Position numbers and translations under genes: made by a program. A stretch of DNA of 64,000 nucleotides from Bradyrhizobium sp. CB1650 (GTDB lineage: Bacteria; Pseudomonadota; Alphaproteobacteria; Rhizobiales; Xanthobacteraceae), in the NCBI RefSeq assembly GCF_029761915.1, contig NZ_CP121695.1, positions 3,873,501 to 3,937,500 on the forward strand. The letters run 5' to 3'. This document shows, in pieces, positions 53,737 through 61,934 of the stretch. The first letter of the stretch is position 1; each line of letters starts with the position of its first letter. The notes under the pieces are model-generated. The model saw only the letters and a program-made list of their open reading frames with translations. It made no database searches and was not told the DNA's origin.

Positions 53737-53763
53737 TTAGCAATCGCTACCCGCGAGTGCTAG
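53737..53763 (-). promoter_or_regulatory. CIRCE element (HrcA operator) of groESL
   Basis: TTAGCAATC, 9 bases, GAGTGCTAG: each arm differs from the CIRCE consensus TTAGCACTC / GAGTGCTAA at one base. It lies 45 bases upstream of the groES start, the normal site for heat-shock repression by HrcA. Confidence 0.9.
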
Positions 53764-54071
53764 CACAAGCGAGGTTGAAATAGGACAGGAATTTTCCGGG
53801 GACAAGGGCTTGTAGCAGAAAAATCAGCACTCCCAAGCGCGGCCTGCCAGTTTCCCCTGACCATCGTTAACCGTCCGCCGAGCCGGTATTAGCACGGGCC
53901 CGCATCTGCTGCTAACGCATTGAATTTCAACAACTTGTTAAACTTTTGGACTTGAGATGGATTGTCAGTTTGCGTCACATTTCTCTCATGTGAGCGCATC
54001 TCCACCGGGTGGCTCGTCGGGCACACGGGATCGAGCCGCCCCCTGAATGCGCTCCTGCAAAGGAGGTTGGC
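53764..54071. other. Intergenic region between groES and Usg
   Basis: 308 bases with the divergent promoters of groESL and Usg. I see no gene, repeat or clear hairpin beyond the AAAGGAGG ribosome site at its right end. Confidence 0.4.
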
Positions 54072-54359
54072 ATGGGCTTGCCGGTTGGGGGCGTTTCCGA
54101 GGACTTCCGGAAACAGATGCTGGGTTACGGGCTGACGACGGCGCAAATCCTCTATCGGATGCCGGATCATCCCTCGCTGCTGCAGACTTACGTCTGGCAG
54201 AACTACGATGTCTTCCCGAAATTCCCGGCGCTGACCGACTTCCTGGCGTTCTGGGAGGAGAAGCTCGACGGCCCGCTGTTCTCGGTGACGGTGGCGCACT
54301 GCAAGCTGATCAAGCCCGCGGAACTACGCGCCGTGGACGGCGTGTTCAGGTTGAATTGA
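54072..54359 (+). CDS. Usg-like protein
   Basis: 95 residues from ATG 54072 with AAAGGAGG upstream; the frame extends 21 codons further left without similarity. Strong resemblance to the Usg-like family of alphaproteobacteria: DFRKQMLGYGLTTAQILYRMPDHPSLLQTYVWQNYDVFPKFPALTDFLAFWEEKLDGPLFSVTVAH and LIKPAELRAVDGVF. Function of the family is unknown; the usg name reflects an old gene-neighbour convention. Small cytoplasmic protein. Confidence 0.85.
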   Translation: MGLPVGGVSEDFRKQMLGYGLTTAQILYRMPDHPSLLQTYVWQNYDVFPKFPALTDFLAFWEEKLDGPLFSVTVAHCKLIKPAELRAVDGVFRLN

Positions 54360-54375
54360 CGCCGGGCTGAGACGA

Positions 54376-54470
54376 GTAGGGTGGGCAAAGGCGCGCTCTT
54401 GCGCGCCGTGCCCACCTTGCTTCGACAATCACATTGGCAGGGTGGGCACGCTGCGCTTTGCCCACCCTAC
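54376..54470. repeat. Intergenic palindromic repeat, family D (copy 2)
   Basis: GTAGGGTGGGCAAAGGCGCG at left, CGCTTTGCCCACCCTAC at right, with inner GCGCGCTCTTGCGCGC and GTGCCCACC / GGTGGGCAC pairs. Complete copy; the partial one is at 29872-29940. Confidence 0.8.
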
Positions 54471-54523
54471 GGTTCCCCATTTCGTGCTAGCCTCTCGCTC
54501 ATAACAACAACGGGAGGCAGTCC

Positions 54524-55072
54524 ATGGCCAAGAGCAAGAAGCCGACATCGCGAAGCGCCGCGCAATCCGCGGTGAGGAAGAGGTCGAGCGGCCGCAAGAC
54601 CGCGGCGAGGTCCCCGGCGCGCAAGGCGGTGAAAGCGAAGGCCCGCACGACGCCGGCCAAGTCGTCCGCCAGGAAGGCTCCGCGGCCGAAGCAGCGCATC
54701 GCCGTCAGCCATCATCGCGAAGAAGACTTCAAGGCCGATGGCCTGCGTGCCTACGCGCATTATCGCGACCTCGGCATCTCCGCCGCAACCCATGGCCTCG
54801 CGCAAGCGCATGTCATCCGCCTGCTGCCACCGTGCAATCCGGCAGAGGTTTCAAAGCTCCACTATCACGACGTCGAATTCCAGATGGTCTATGTGCTCAA
54901 GGGCTGGGTGAAGACCTACATGGACGGGCAGGGCGAAACCCTGATGCAGCAGGGCAGCGCGTGGACGCAACCGCCGAAGATCAAGCACATGATCCTCGAC
55001 TATTCGGACGACGTCGAATTGCTGGAGGTGATCCTGCCGGCGGAGTTCAAGACGGTGGAGTTGAAGGCGTAG
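54524..55072 (+). CDS. Cupin-domain protein with histone-like basic tail
   Basis: 182 residues. The first about 55 residues are Lys/Arg/Ala/Ser-rich (RKRSSGRKTAARSPARKAVK), like histone H1 tails or the rhizobial AKP repeats. The rest is a cupin beta barrel: RLLPPCNPAEVSKLHYHDVEFQMVYVLKGWVKTYMDGQGETLMQQGSAWTQPPKIKHMILDYSDD with His-x-His...Glu metal ligands (HYHDVEF) and a late His (IKHM). The domain may bind a small ligand; the tail suggests nucleic-acid or polyphosphate binding. Combination noted as unusual. Confidence 0.75.
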   Translation: MAKSKKPTSRSAAQSAVRKRSSGRKTAARSPARKAVKAKARTTPAKSSARKAPRPKQRIAVSHHREEDFKADGLRAYAHYRDLGISAATHGLAQAHVIRLLPPCNPAEVSKLHYHDVEFQMVYVLKGWVKTYMDGQGETLMQQGSAWTQPPKIKHMILDYSDDVELLEVILPAEFKTVELKA

Positions 55073-55098
55073 ATCTCAGAGAGCGCCGCAATCTCATT

Positions 55099-55181
55099 CG
55101 TCATGCCCGGGCTTGTCCCGGGCATCCACGTCTTGGTCGCAGGGAAGAACGTGGATGGCCGGGACAAGCCCGGCCATGACG
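55099..55181. repeat. Intergenic palindromic repeat, family C (copy 2)
   Basis: CGTCATGCCCGGGCTTGTCC and CATCCACGTCTTGG at left, CGTGGATGGCCGGGACAAGC and CCGGCCATGACG at right. Matches copy 1 inside the liv operon. Confidence 0.85.
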
Positions 55182-55232
55182 GCGTTCATCCCGCCATCGG
55201 CGTCGCTCCGCAGCGCCACTTATCTCTCCGTT

Positions 55233-55336
55233 GTCATTCCGGGGCGCGCGTAGCGCGAGCCCGGAATCCATTTCACCGCGAGCGCTGAGGTTGGATGGAT
55301 TCCGGGCTCGCCGCTCCGCGGCGCTCCGGAATGACG
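55233..55336. repeat. Palindromic repeat, family A (copy 7)
   Basis: GTCATTCCGGGGCGCGCGTA ... GCCCGGAATCCAT, centre, ATGGATTCCGGGCTCGCC ... GCGCTCCGGAATGACG. It is directly next to a family C copy, separated by 51 bases. Confidence 0.9.
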
Positions 55337-55351
55337 GTGGAGAGACCTAGT

Positions 55352-56602
55352 CTAGGCCAACACCCCCACGATCGCGCCCGTCAGGCAGGTCGTCAGCGTC
55401 CCCGACACGATCGACTTCAGCCCGAGCGCATTGATCTCCTCGCGCCGCTCCGGCGCCATCACGCCGAGGCCGCCGATCATGATGCCGAGGCTGGCGAAGT
55501 TGGCGAAGCCGCACATCGCGTAGAGCATGATCCGGCGCGAGCGCGCATCGAGCGCGTCCGGCGCGAGTTTCGACAGATCGACATAGGCAATCAGTTCGTT
55601 GAGCACGGTCTTTGTGCCCATCAGGCTGCCGGCCGTGACGGCCTGGTCCCACGGCAAACCCATCAGCCAGCACACCGGCGCCATCACCAGCCCGAGCAGG
55701 CGTTGCAGTGAGACCGCGGCACCGCCGACGTTCGGCAACAGGCCGAGAATGGCATTGACGAGATAGACCAGCGCCACCAGCACCAGCAGCATGGCGACGA
55801 TATTGAGCAGCAGTTCGAGGCCCGCGCTCGTGCCCTTCACGATCGCGTCCATGGTGCTGGCGACCTCCATCTCGGGATCCTCCAGCGCGCCGCCGGTGCG
55901 CTTGTCGCTGGTCTCCGGCACCATGATCAGGCTGACGAGAATCGCCGCCGGCGCGCCCAGCACGGAGGCGATTACGAAATGCGCCGCCGCGTCGGGGATC
56001 AGCGGCGCCAGCAGCGTCGCATAGAGCACCAGCACGGTGCCGGCGATTCCGGCCATGCCGCCGGTCATCACCAGGAACAATTCGCTGCGCGTCATCTGCG
56101 GCAAGTACGGCCGCACGAACAGCGGCGCCTCGACCATGCCGAGGAAGATGTTGGCCGCGGTCGACAGTCCGACGGCGCCGCCGACGCCAAGCGTGCGTTC
56201 GAGCAGCCATGCCATGCCGCGCACGATCGGCGGCAGCACCCGCCAATAGAACAAGAGCGTCGTCAGCACGCTCATGACCAGCACGATCGGCAGCGCCTGG
56301 AACGCGAGGATGAAGTCGGCGCCCGGCACCTTGACGTCGAAGGGTGGGGTGCCGCCGCCGATATAGCCGAACACGAAGGACGAGCCGGCGCGCGAAGCCG
56401 CCGAGATGGCGCCGACCGCGTCGTTGATGGCGCCGAAAGCGTGCGCGATGACCGGCAGCTTGAGCAGCACGACCGCGGTGACGAAGGTGACGACAAGTCC
56501 GATCGTCGCCTGGCGCGTCGAGACCGCGCGGCGGTTTTCGCCGAGCGCCCAGGCGATCAGCAGCAATGCGAAAATGCCGAGTGCCGATTGCAGCCGCAGC
56601 AT
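55352..56602 (-). CDS. CNT-family nucleoside transporter (NupC-like)
   Basis: 416 residues from ATG 56602, about 10 helices. Signature of concentrative nucleoside transporters: GGGTPPFDVKVPGADFILAFQALPIVL, LSTAANIFLGMVEAPLFVRPYL (nucleoside site), MTGGMAGIAGTVLVLYA and CGFANFASLGIMIGGLGVMAPERR. It takes up nucleosides by proton or sodium symport through the inner membrane. No nucleoside-catabolic gene is adjacent. The next gene on the plus strand is divergent. Confidence 0.92.
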   Translation of the reverse strand: MLRLQSALGIFALLLIAWALGENRRAVSTRQATIGLVVTFVTAVVLLKLPVIAHAFGAINDAVGAISAASRAGSSFVFGYIGGGTPPFDVKVPGADFILAFQALPIVLVMSVLTTLLFYWRVLPPIVRGMAWLLERTLGVGGAVGLSTAANIFLGMVEAPLFVRPYLPQMTRSELFLVMTGGMAGIAGTVLVLYATLLAPLIPDAAAHFVIASVLGAPAAILVSLIMVPETSDKRTGGALEDPEMEVASTMDAIVKGTSAGLELLLNIVAMLLVLVALVYLVNAILGLLPNVGGAAVSLQRLLGLVMAPVCWLMGLPWDQAVTAGSLMGTKTVLNELIAYVDLSKLAPDALDARSRRIMLYAMCGFANFASLGIMIGGLGVMAPERREEINALGLKSIVSGTLTTCLTGAIVGVLA

Positions 56603-56735
56603 GATGTCCCCAAACCCCCAATGATTATGGCAGCGCGTGCGTTGCAAAGGCAATGCCGGGAGGAGAGCAAAGCCTCCCGCTGTTGACAAGCGCGGCGGCG
56701 TCAGCCACGCGGGGCCACGTCAAGATCAGGCGCGG

Positions 56736-57998
56736 ATGGTCCAGAAGGTGAGCCAACAGCTAAGTGAAGGGCGGGCAGCGCCTGCCAATCCGCCGGTCAG
56801 TGCCCGCGCGCTTCTTTCCCACCGCGCCTTCCTGTTCTTCCTGCTTTCGCGCAGCTTGTCGCGCTTTTCGAGCCAGATCGCGGCGGTCGCGATCGGCTGG
56901 CAGATCTATGATCTCACCGGCTCCGCCTTCGACCTCGGCATGGTCGGGCTCGTACAGTTCCTGCCCACGGCGCTTCTGGTGTTCGTCGCCGGCCATGCTG
57001 CCGATCGCTACGAGCGCAAGCGCGTCGTCCAGCTCTGCCAGCTCGTTGAAGCGGCGACGGCGCTCTATCTCGCCGTCAGCACCTATCTCGGTGCGGTCGG
57101 CGAGGTGCAGATCTTCGTCGCGACCTTCGTGCTTGGCATCGCTGGCGCCTTCGAGAGCCCGACCACCGCGGCCTTGCTGCCGCTGATCGCGCCGCAAGGT
57201 TCGCTCCAGCGGGCAACCGCGATCTCGAGCGGCGCGGCCCAGGTCGCGACCATCACGGGGCCTGCACTCGGCGGCTTCGCCTATGCGATTGCGCCGCATC
57301 TCGCCTATGCCGTGATGGTGCTGTTCTGGATTTTTGGCATGATCCTGACCGGCTTCATCCGGCCACGCCCGCAGGCCGTCGCCAAGGATGCCAGCGCGGA
57401 CAACATCTTCGCCGGCGTCCGTTTCATCCGTGGCAATCCGGCGATCCTCGGCACCATCTCGCTCGACCTGTTCGCCGTGTTGTTCGGCGGCGTCACAGCG
57501 CTGCTGCCGATCTATGCCCGCGACATCCTGCAGACCGGCCCGGTCGGGCTCGGCGTCTTGCGTGCGGCCCCTGCCGTCGGCGCGCTATTCATGACCATGG
57601 TGTTGGCGCGTCACGCCATTTCGCGGCATGTCGGCCTACGAATGTTCCAGGCCGTGATCGTGTTCGGCATCGCCACCGTTGTATTCGCGCTGTCGTCCTG
57701 GATGTGGTTGTCGGTGCTGTCGCTCGCGATCCTCGGCGCGGCCGACACGATCAGCGTGGTGATCCGCTTCTCGCTGGTGCAATTGGCCACGCCCGACGAG
57801 ATGCGCGGCCGGGTCGGCGCGGTGAACTTCCTGTTCATCAACGCTTCGAACCAGCTCGGCCAGTTCGAGAGCGGGCTGACCGCCGCGCTGTTCGGCGCCA
57901 TGCCGGCCGCCGTGCTCGGCGGCGTCTGCACCATCGCGGTGGCGCTGCTGTGGATGAAGCTGTTTCCGAGCCTGCGGCAGGTGGAACGGCTGGAGTAG
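56736..57998 (+). CDS. MFS transporter (EntS/MFS_3-like)
   Basis: 420 residues from ATG 56736, about 12 helices. Loop 2-3 motif GHAADRYERKRVVQLC (GxxxDRxxRK of MFS) and the family region AFESPTTAALLPLIAPQGSLQRATAISSGAAQVATITGPALGGFAY, with RGRVGAVNFLFINASNQLGQFESG. Resembles the EntS-type export branch. Substrate unknown. It stands alone with a family B repeat after its stop. Confidence 0.88.
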   Translation: MVQKVSQQLSEGRAAPANPPVSARALLSHRAFLFFLLSRSLSRFSSQIAAVAIGWQIYDLTGSAFDLGMVGLVQFLPTALLVFVAGHAADRYERKRVVQLCQLVEAATALYLAVSTYLGAVGEVQIFVATFVLGIAGAFESPTTAALLPLIAPQGSLQRATAISSGAAQVATITGPALGGFAYAIAPHLAYAVMVLFWIFGMILTGFIRPRPQAVAKDASADNIFAGVRFIRGNPAILGTISLDLFAVLFGGVTALLPIYARDILQTGPVGLGVLRAAPAVGALFMTMVLARHAISRHVGLRMFQAVIVFGIATVVFALSSWMWLSVLSLAILGAADTISVVIRFSLVQLATPDEMRGRVGAVNFLFINASNQLGQFESGLTAALFGAMPAAVLGGVCTIAVALLWMKLFPSLRQVERLE

Positions 57999-58017
57999 GG
58001 GCGGGGCCTCTCTCCAC

Positions 58018-58103
58018 CGTCATTGCGAGGAGCGAAGCGACGAAGCAATCCAGAATCGTGCCGCCACGGCAGTCTGGATTGCTTCGCTGCGCTCGCAATG
58101 ACG
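58018..58103. repeat. Palindromic repeat, family B (copy 2)
   Basis: CGTCATTGCGAGGAGCGAAG and AAGCAATCCAGAA against TCTGGATTGCTTCGCTGC and CTCGCAATGACG. Between convergent genes; same family as the copy between pcaD and pcaC. Confidence 0.88.
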
Positions 58104-58208
58104 ATTGTGGAAGCCGTGCGGGGATTTAGCCGATCTTACCCCGCTTGCGGAGCGAGGCCGCAACCCCACGCCGCCTACTGTGCATGGGGTTGTTTTTCAG
58201 TTTTTGGT

Positions 58209-58967
58209 TCAGCCCCGTCCCACGAACGGCATCTTGGTCGCCATCACCGTCATGAACAGCACATTGGCATCGAGCGGCAGGCCGGCCATGTAGGCGACGG
58301 CATCGCCGACGGCCTTGGCGTCCATGCGCGGCTCGTGCTTGGTGGTGCCGTCGGGCTGCAGCACGCCGGGACCGTTGACCATGCGATCGGTCATCGGCGT
58401 TGCGGCGTTGCCGATGTCGACCTGACCAACCGCGATATCGTACATGCGGCCGTCGAGATTGCTGGCTCTGGTCAGGCCCGTGATGGCGTGCTTGGTCGAG
58501 GTGTAGGCCGCCGAGAACGGTCGCGGCGCATGCGCCGAGATCGAGCCGTTGTTGATGATGCGGCCGCCGCGCGGGGTCTGGTCCTTCATGATGCGGAAGG
58601 CGTGCTGGGTGCACAGGAACGGGCCGGTGAGGTTGGTGTTCACCACCGCCTGCCACTGTTCGAGGCTGAGGTCCTCGAAGTTGACGGCCGGCGCGCCCAT
58701 GCCGGCATTGTTGAAGAGCACGTCGAGCCGGCCATAGGTCTCGCTCACCTTGGCAAACAGCGCCGCGATCGAGTCGGGTTTGGTCATGTCGGCGGGAACG
58801 CAAAGGCTCTTGCCGGCGGGGCCGAGCTTTGCGGTCTCCTCGAGCATCTCCATCCGGCGTCCCGTGAGCACCACGGTGAAGCCGGTGTTCATCAGCGCCA
58901 GCGCCGCCGCGCGTCCGACACCGGTGCCGGCACCCGTCACCACTGCGATCTTCTTTGCTTCACTCAT
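58209..58967 (-). CDS. Short-chain dehydrogenase/reductase
   Basis: 252 residues from ATG 58967. Rossmann [13 protein letters not shown] (TGxxxGxG), NNAGMGA, Ser in INNGSISAH and Tyr-x3-Lys in [11 protein letters not shown]. The C-terminal KMPFVGRG and [18 protein letters not shown] fit classical SDRs. The substrate cannot be told. It lies 24 bases after the Anbu gene on the same strand and may be read with that cluster, though it is not one of the usual partners. The longer frame through Anbu is not coding. Confidence 0.9.
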   Translation of the reverse strand: MSEAKKIAVVTGAGTGVGRAAALALMNTGFTVVLTGRRMEMLEETAKLGPAGKSLCVPADMTKPDSIAALFAKVSETYGRLDVLFNNAGMGAPAVNFEDLSLEQWQAVVNTNLTGPFLCTQHAFRIMKDQTPRGGRIINNGSISAHAPRPFSAAYTSTKHAITGLTRASNLDGRMYDIAVGQVDIGNAATPMTDRMVNGPGVLQPDGTTKHEPRMDAKAVGDAVAYMAGLPLDANVLFMTVMATKMPFVGRG

Positions 58968-58990
58968 CGTTTCCTGCCTTTTCTCTGGTG

Positions 58991-59749
58991 TCAGGTTTTG
59001 GGTTCGTTTTCGTTCTTGTAGGGCGGGCGCGGGATGTTCTGATGCGCCGCGCGCAGCGCCGCCGACCAGCGCGAGCGCAGGTCGTGGAAATAGGGCTCGC
59101 CCGCCTCGATGCGGTGATTGAGGTCGGCCTCGCAGGCATCCGCGCGCACCACCAGCACGTCGATCGGAAGGCCGACGCCGAGATTGGAGCGCATGGTGGA
59201 GTCCATCGAGATCAGGCCGGTCTTCAGCGCCTCGTAGAGTTCGACATCGTAATGCATGGCGCGGTCGAGCACCGGCTTGCCGTATTTGTGCTCGCCGATC
59301 TGCAGGTACGGCGTGTCGGTGGTGCATTCGATGAAATTGCCGGCGGTGTAGACCATGAACAGGCGCATGCGTGCGCCCTTGATCTGGCCGCCGAACAGGA
59401 AGGAGACGTCGAACGAGACGTCTTCGGATTTCAGCGCGGGTCCTTCCGTGGCGTGCACCGCGCGGATCGCCCGGCCGATGCGCTGGGCGGCCTGGAACAT
59501 GGTCGGTGCGTTCATCAGCGTCTCGACCTCGCCCGTGTTGGGGTCCTCCAGGCCTTCGGTCAGGGTCGACAGCACCGACTGGCTGATGGCGAGATTGCCG
59601 GCGCTGGCAATCGCCATGATGCGCTCGCCGGGCTTGGAGAAGATGTGGAGCTTGCGGAAGGTCGAGACGTTGTCGAGGCCGGCATTGGTGCGGGTGTCGG
59701 CGATCATGACGAGCCCGTCCCGAACCAGGATTCCGCAACAATAGGTCAT
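58991..59749 (-). CDS. Anbu-type proteasome-like protease subunit
   Basis: 252 residues. The start [27 protein letters not shown] and [16 protein letters not shown] are typical of Anbu, the ancestral beta-type subunit related to HslV and the 20S proteasome. After Met removal Thr1, Asp17 and Lys32 (from DTRTN and FRKLHIF) fall at the catalytic places of the proteasome beta subunit. It would form rings or helices in the cytoplasm; no substrate is known. Clustered on the minus strand with a transglutaminase, an alpha-E protein and an ATP-grasp protein, the standard Anbu neighbours. Confidence 0.93.
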   Translation of the reverse strand: MTYCCGILVRDGLVMIADTRTNAGLDNVSTFRKLHIFSKPGERIMAIASAGNLAISQSVLSTLTEGLEDPNTGEVETLMNAPTMFQAAQRIGRAIRAVHATEGPALKSEDVSFDVSFLFGGQIKGARMRLFMVYTAGNFIECTTDTPYLQIGEHKYGKPVLDRAMHYDVELYEALKTGLISMDSTMRSNLGVGLPIDVLVVRADACEADLNHRIEAGEPYFHDLRSRWSAALRAAHQNIPRPPYKNENEPKT

Positions 59750-59908
59750 TTCCAGTCCCCGAACGCGTTTGCGCGGAATTACTAGCCAATTTCAAAGGCC
59801 GCTCCAACCCCAATTCCCGTGCGCCCCCGGTTGAAACCTTGCCGTGGGGCGGGCCATCCAAGTCTGCGAGGCGTCGGATTACAGGAACTGCGAGTACTGA
59901 TGCGAGGT

Positions 59909-60014
59909 CGTCATTCCGGGGCGCGACGAAGTCGCGAACCCGGAATCCATTTCACCACCGACGCTGCGGCCAGATGGATTCCGGGCTCGCGCTGCCGCGC
60001 GCCCCGGAATGACG
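59909..60014. repeat. Palindromic repeat, family A (copy 8)
   Basis: CGTCATTCCGGGGCGCGACG ... ACCCGGAATCCAT, centre, GATGGATTCCGGGCTCGC ... GCGCCCCGGAATGACG. Between the transglutaminase and Anbu genes within one cluster. Confidence 0.9.
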
Positions 60015-60024
60015 AGCTAAACAA

Positions 60025-60867
60025 CTACCTCTGCCATTGCGACTGCGATTGGCCGCCGCGGCCGGCCTGTTCGACCTTGACCGTCACCGTCAGCGTTTCG
60101 ATGCCGCCGCCATAGCGGGTGCCGCGCACGGGCGCCGCGCCGAGATAGTCGAGACCGATCGCGACCCGGACATGGGCGTCGGTGGAGCAGATGCAGTTGG
60201 CGGGATCGAAGCCGACCCAGCCGAGATCCGGCACGAAGGCTTCCGCCCAGGCGTGACCGGCATTCTGGTGGATGGTACCGTCGGAGCGCAGGAAGTGGCC
60301 GGAGACGAAGCGCGCCGGCACGCCGCCGCTGCGGGCGCAGGCGATGAAGATATGCGCGTAGTCCTGGCAGACGCCGCGCCTGAGCGCGAACGCCTCCGCC
60401 GCCGAGGTGCCGCTGTTGGTGGGGTCCTCGTCGAACGTCATGTGCTCGCTGATCTGCGTCATCAGCGTGTGCAGGAAGCCAAGCGTGTCGCTCTCGGCCT
60501 CCGCGCGCAACTGCCGCGCGACCGCGGCCATCGCCGGATTGACCTCGGTCAACTGGGTCGTACGCAGGAACATGCCCGGCGGAAAGCGTTCGTCGGTGCC
60601 GCGCAGCACGCCGCCGGTGTCGTGAGTCTCGATCAGGCCCTCGGCGCTGATCCTGATGTCGCCGACGGACCCGCAGGACAAGACATGGGTGACATTGCCG
60701 AACGCGTCCTCATGGGTGTCGAGCTTGGTGTCGGCCGAGACGTCGATCTGCCATTCCGCCACATATTGCCCGTCATGGCTGCCGGGCGTCATGCGCAGGA
60801 CCTGGATCACGCCCGTCGCCGGCGGTTCGTAGCGATAGGTCGTGGTGTGCTGGATTCGCAGGCGCAT
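60025..60867 (-). CDS. Transglutaminase-family protein of the Anbu cluster
   Basis: 280 residues. N-terminal beta module (RLRIQHTTTYRYEPPATGVIQVLRMTP) of bacterial transglutaminase-like proteins, then the papain-like core with Cys in RRGVCQDYAHIFIACARSGG, His in NAGHAWAEAFVPD and Asp in WVGFDPAN, so a complete triad. It could cut or form amide bonds in peptides. Neighbour of alpha-E and ATP-grasp genes; the three are usually found together. Confidence 0.92.
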   Translation of the reverse strand: MRLRIQHTTTYRYEPPATGVIQVLRMTPGSHDGQYVAEWQIDVSADTKLDTHEDAFGNVTHVLSCGSVGDIRISAEGLIETHDTGGVLRGTDERFPPGMFLRTTQLTEVNPAMAAVARQLRAEAESDTLGFLHTLMTQISEHMTFDEDPTNSGTSAAEAFALRRGVCQDYAHIFIACARSGGVPARFVSGHFLRSDGTIHQNAGHAWAEAFVPDLGWVGFDPANCICSTDAHVRVAIGLDYLGAAPVRGTRYGGGIETLTVTVKVEQAGRGGQSQSQWQR

Positions 60868-60882
60868 GGTGTTTCTAGGTCG

Positions 60883-60962
60883 GTCATTCCGGGCGGCTCG
60901 AAGAGCCGAACCCGGAATCTCGAGATTCCGGGTTCGATGCTGCGCATCGCCCCGGAATGACG
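60883..60962. repeat. Palindromic repeat, family A (copy 9, short form)
   Basis: GTCATTCCGGGCGGC ... AACCCGGAATCTCGAGATTCCGGGTT ... GCCCCGGAATGACG. Centre reduced to CTCGAG like copy 4. It lies between the alpha-E and transglutaminase genes. Confidence 0.88.
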
Positions 60963-60985
60963 AAGGGTGAGAGTTTCGGTCCTGG

Positions 60986-61930
60986 CTAGATCAAATACTG
61001 CCTCGTGATGATTTCGCCCAGCCTGGAATTGTCCGCGATGAATTCCTGAATGAATTCATGCACGCCATGCTGGAAGATGTCGTTCATGTTGGAGTGCTCC
61101 AGCCGGTTTCGGATGCCGCGGGCGTGGCGCTGGGCCGGGCCCTGGCGGCCATAGGCGACGCCGATCTGGTCGAGGTTGCGGACGAGATTGCCGTAGCAGC
61201 TCGCCAGCGAGCGCGGCAGCGTGTCGTTGAGGATGAGTAGATCGGCGATCAGCCAGGGTTTCAGCGTCTCGCGATAGACCCAATGATAGGCGGTGAGCGC
61301 CGAGACCGAGCGCAGGATCGAGCTCCACTGATAGAAATCGAGCGGGCCGCCGACATGCTCTTCCTCGGGCAGCAGCACGTGATACTTCACGTCGAGAATG
61401 CGGGCGGTGTTGTCGGCGCGCTCAAGATGCACGCCCATCCGCGAGAACCAGTAGGCGTCGTTGCGCAGCATGGTCCGGTAGGCCGAACCGTCGAAGCGCA
61501 GCGAGGTCTCCTGAACGAAGCGCAGGAATTTTGCCAGGTCCTCGCGGGTCGAAGTGCCCTTGCTCCAGACCGCCTGCAGCTCGATCCAGGCCGAGTTGAT
61601 GGTGTCCCACATCTCGCTGGTGAGCGCCGTGCGCACCGAGCGCGAGTTCAGCCGCGCCGCCTCGATGCAGTTCCTGATCGAGGACGGATTGTCCGCCGAG
61701 AAGGAGAGATAGTCGACGACATTGGTTTCGTTGGCTTCCTGATATTGCTGATAGAAGCTTGCGGCGACGCCGGCGGTGAGCAGCGCCGAGTCCCATTCGT
61801 TGGTCTTGCCGACATAGGCGGCGGGAAGTGCGGTGACGCGCAGCGTCGCATCGATGGTGCGCGCGAGATATTCGGCCCGTTCGACGTAGCGGGCGAGCCA
61901 GTAGAGGTTTTCGGCGGTGCGCGACAGCAT
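60986..61930 (-). CDS. Alpha-E domain protein
   Basis: 314 residues, almost wholly helical: MLSRTAENLYWLARYVERAEYLARTIDATLRV is the family N-terminus; repeated RMGVHLERADNTARILDVKYHVLL and the end FQHGVHEFIQEFIADNSRLGEIITRQYLI are also typical. Alpha-E proteins (DUF403) carry conserved Glu and Arg and always sit beside a circularly permuted ATP-grasp gene, 4 bases upstream here. Proposed to take part in peptide synthesis or tagging; the reaction is unproved. Confidence 0.92.
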   Translation of the reverse strand: MLSRTAENLYWLARYVERAEYLARTIDATLRVTALPAAYVGKTNEWDSALLTAGVAASFYQQYQEANETNVVDYLSFSADNPSSIRNCIEAARLNSRSVRTALTSEMWDTINSAWIELQAVWSKGTSTREDLAKFLRFVQETSLRFDGSAYRTMLRNDAYWFSRMGVHLERADNTARILDVKYHVLLPEEEHVGGPLDFYQWSSILRSVSALTAYHWVYRETLKPWLIADLLILNDTLPRSLASCYGNLVRNLDQIGVAYGRQGPAQRHARGIRNRLEHSNMNDIFQHGVHEFIQEFIADNSRLGEIITRQYLI

Positions 61931-61934
61931 CTCG

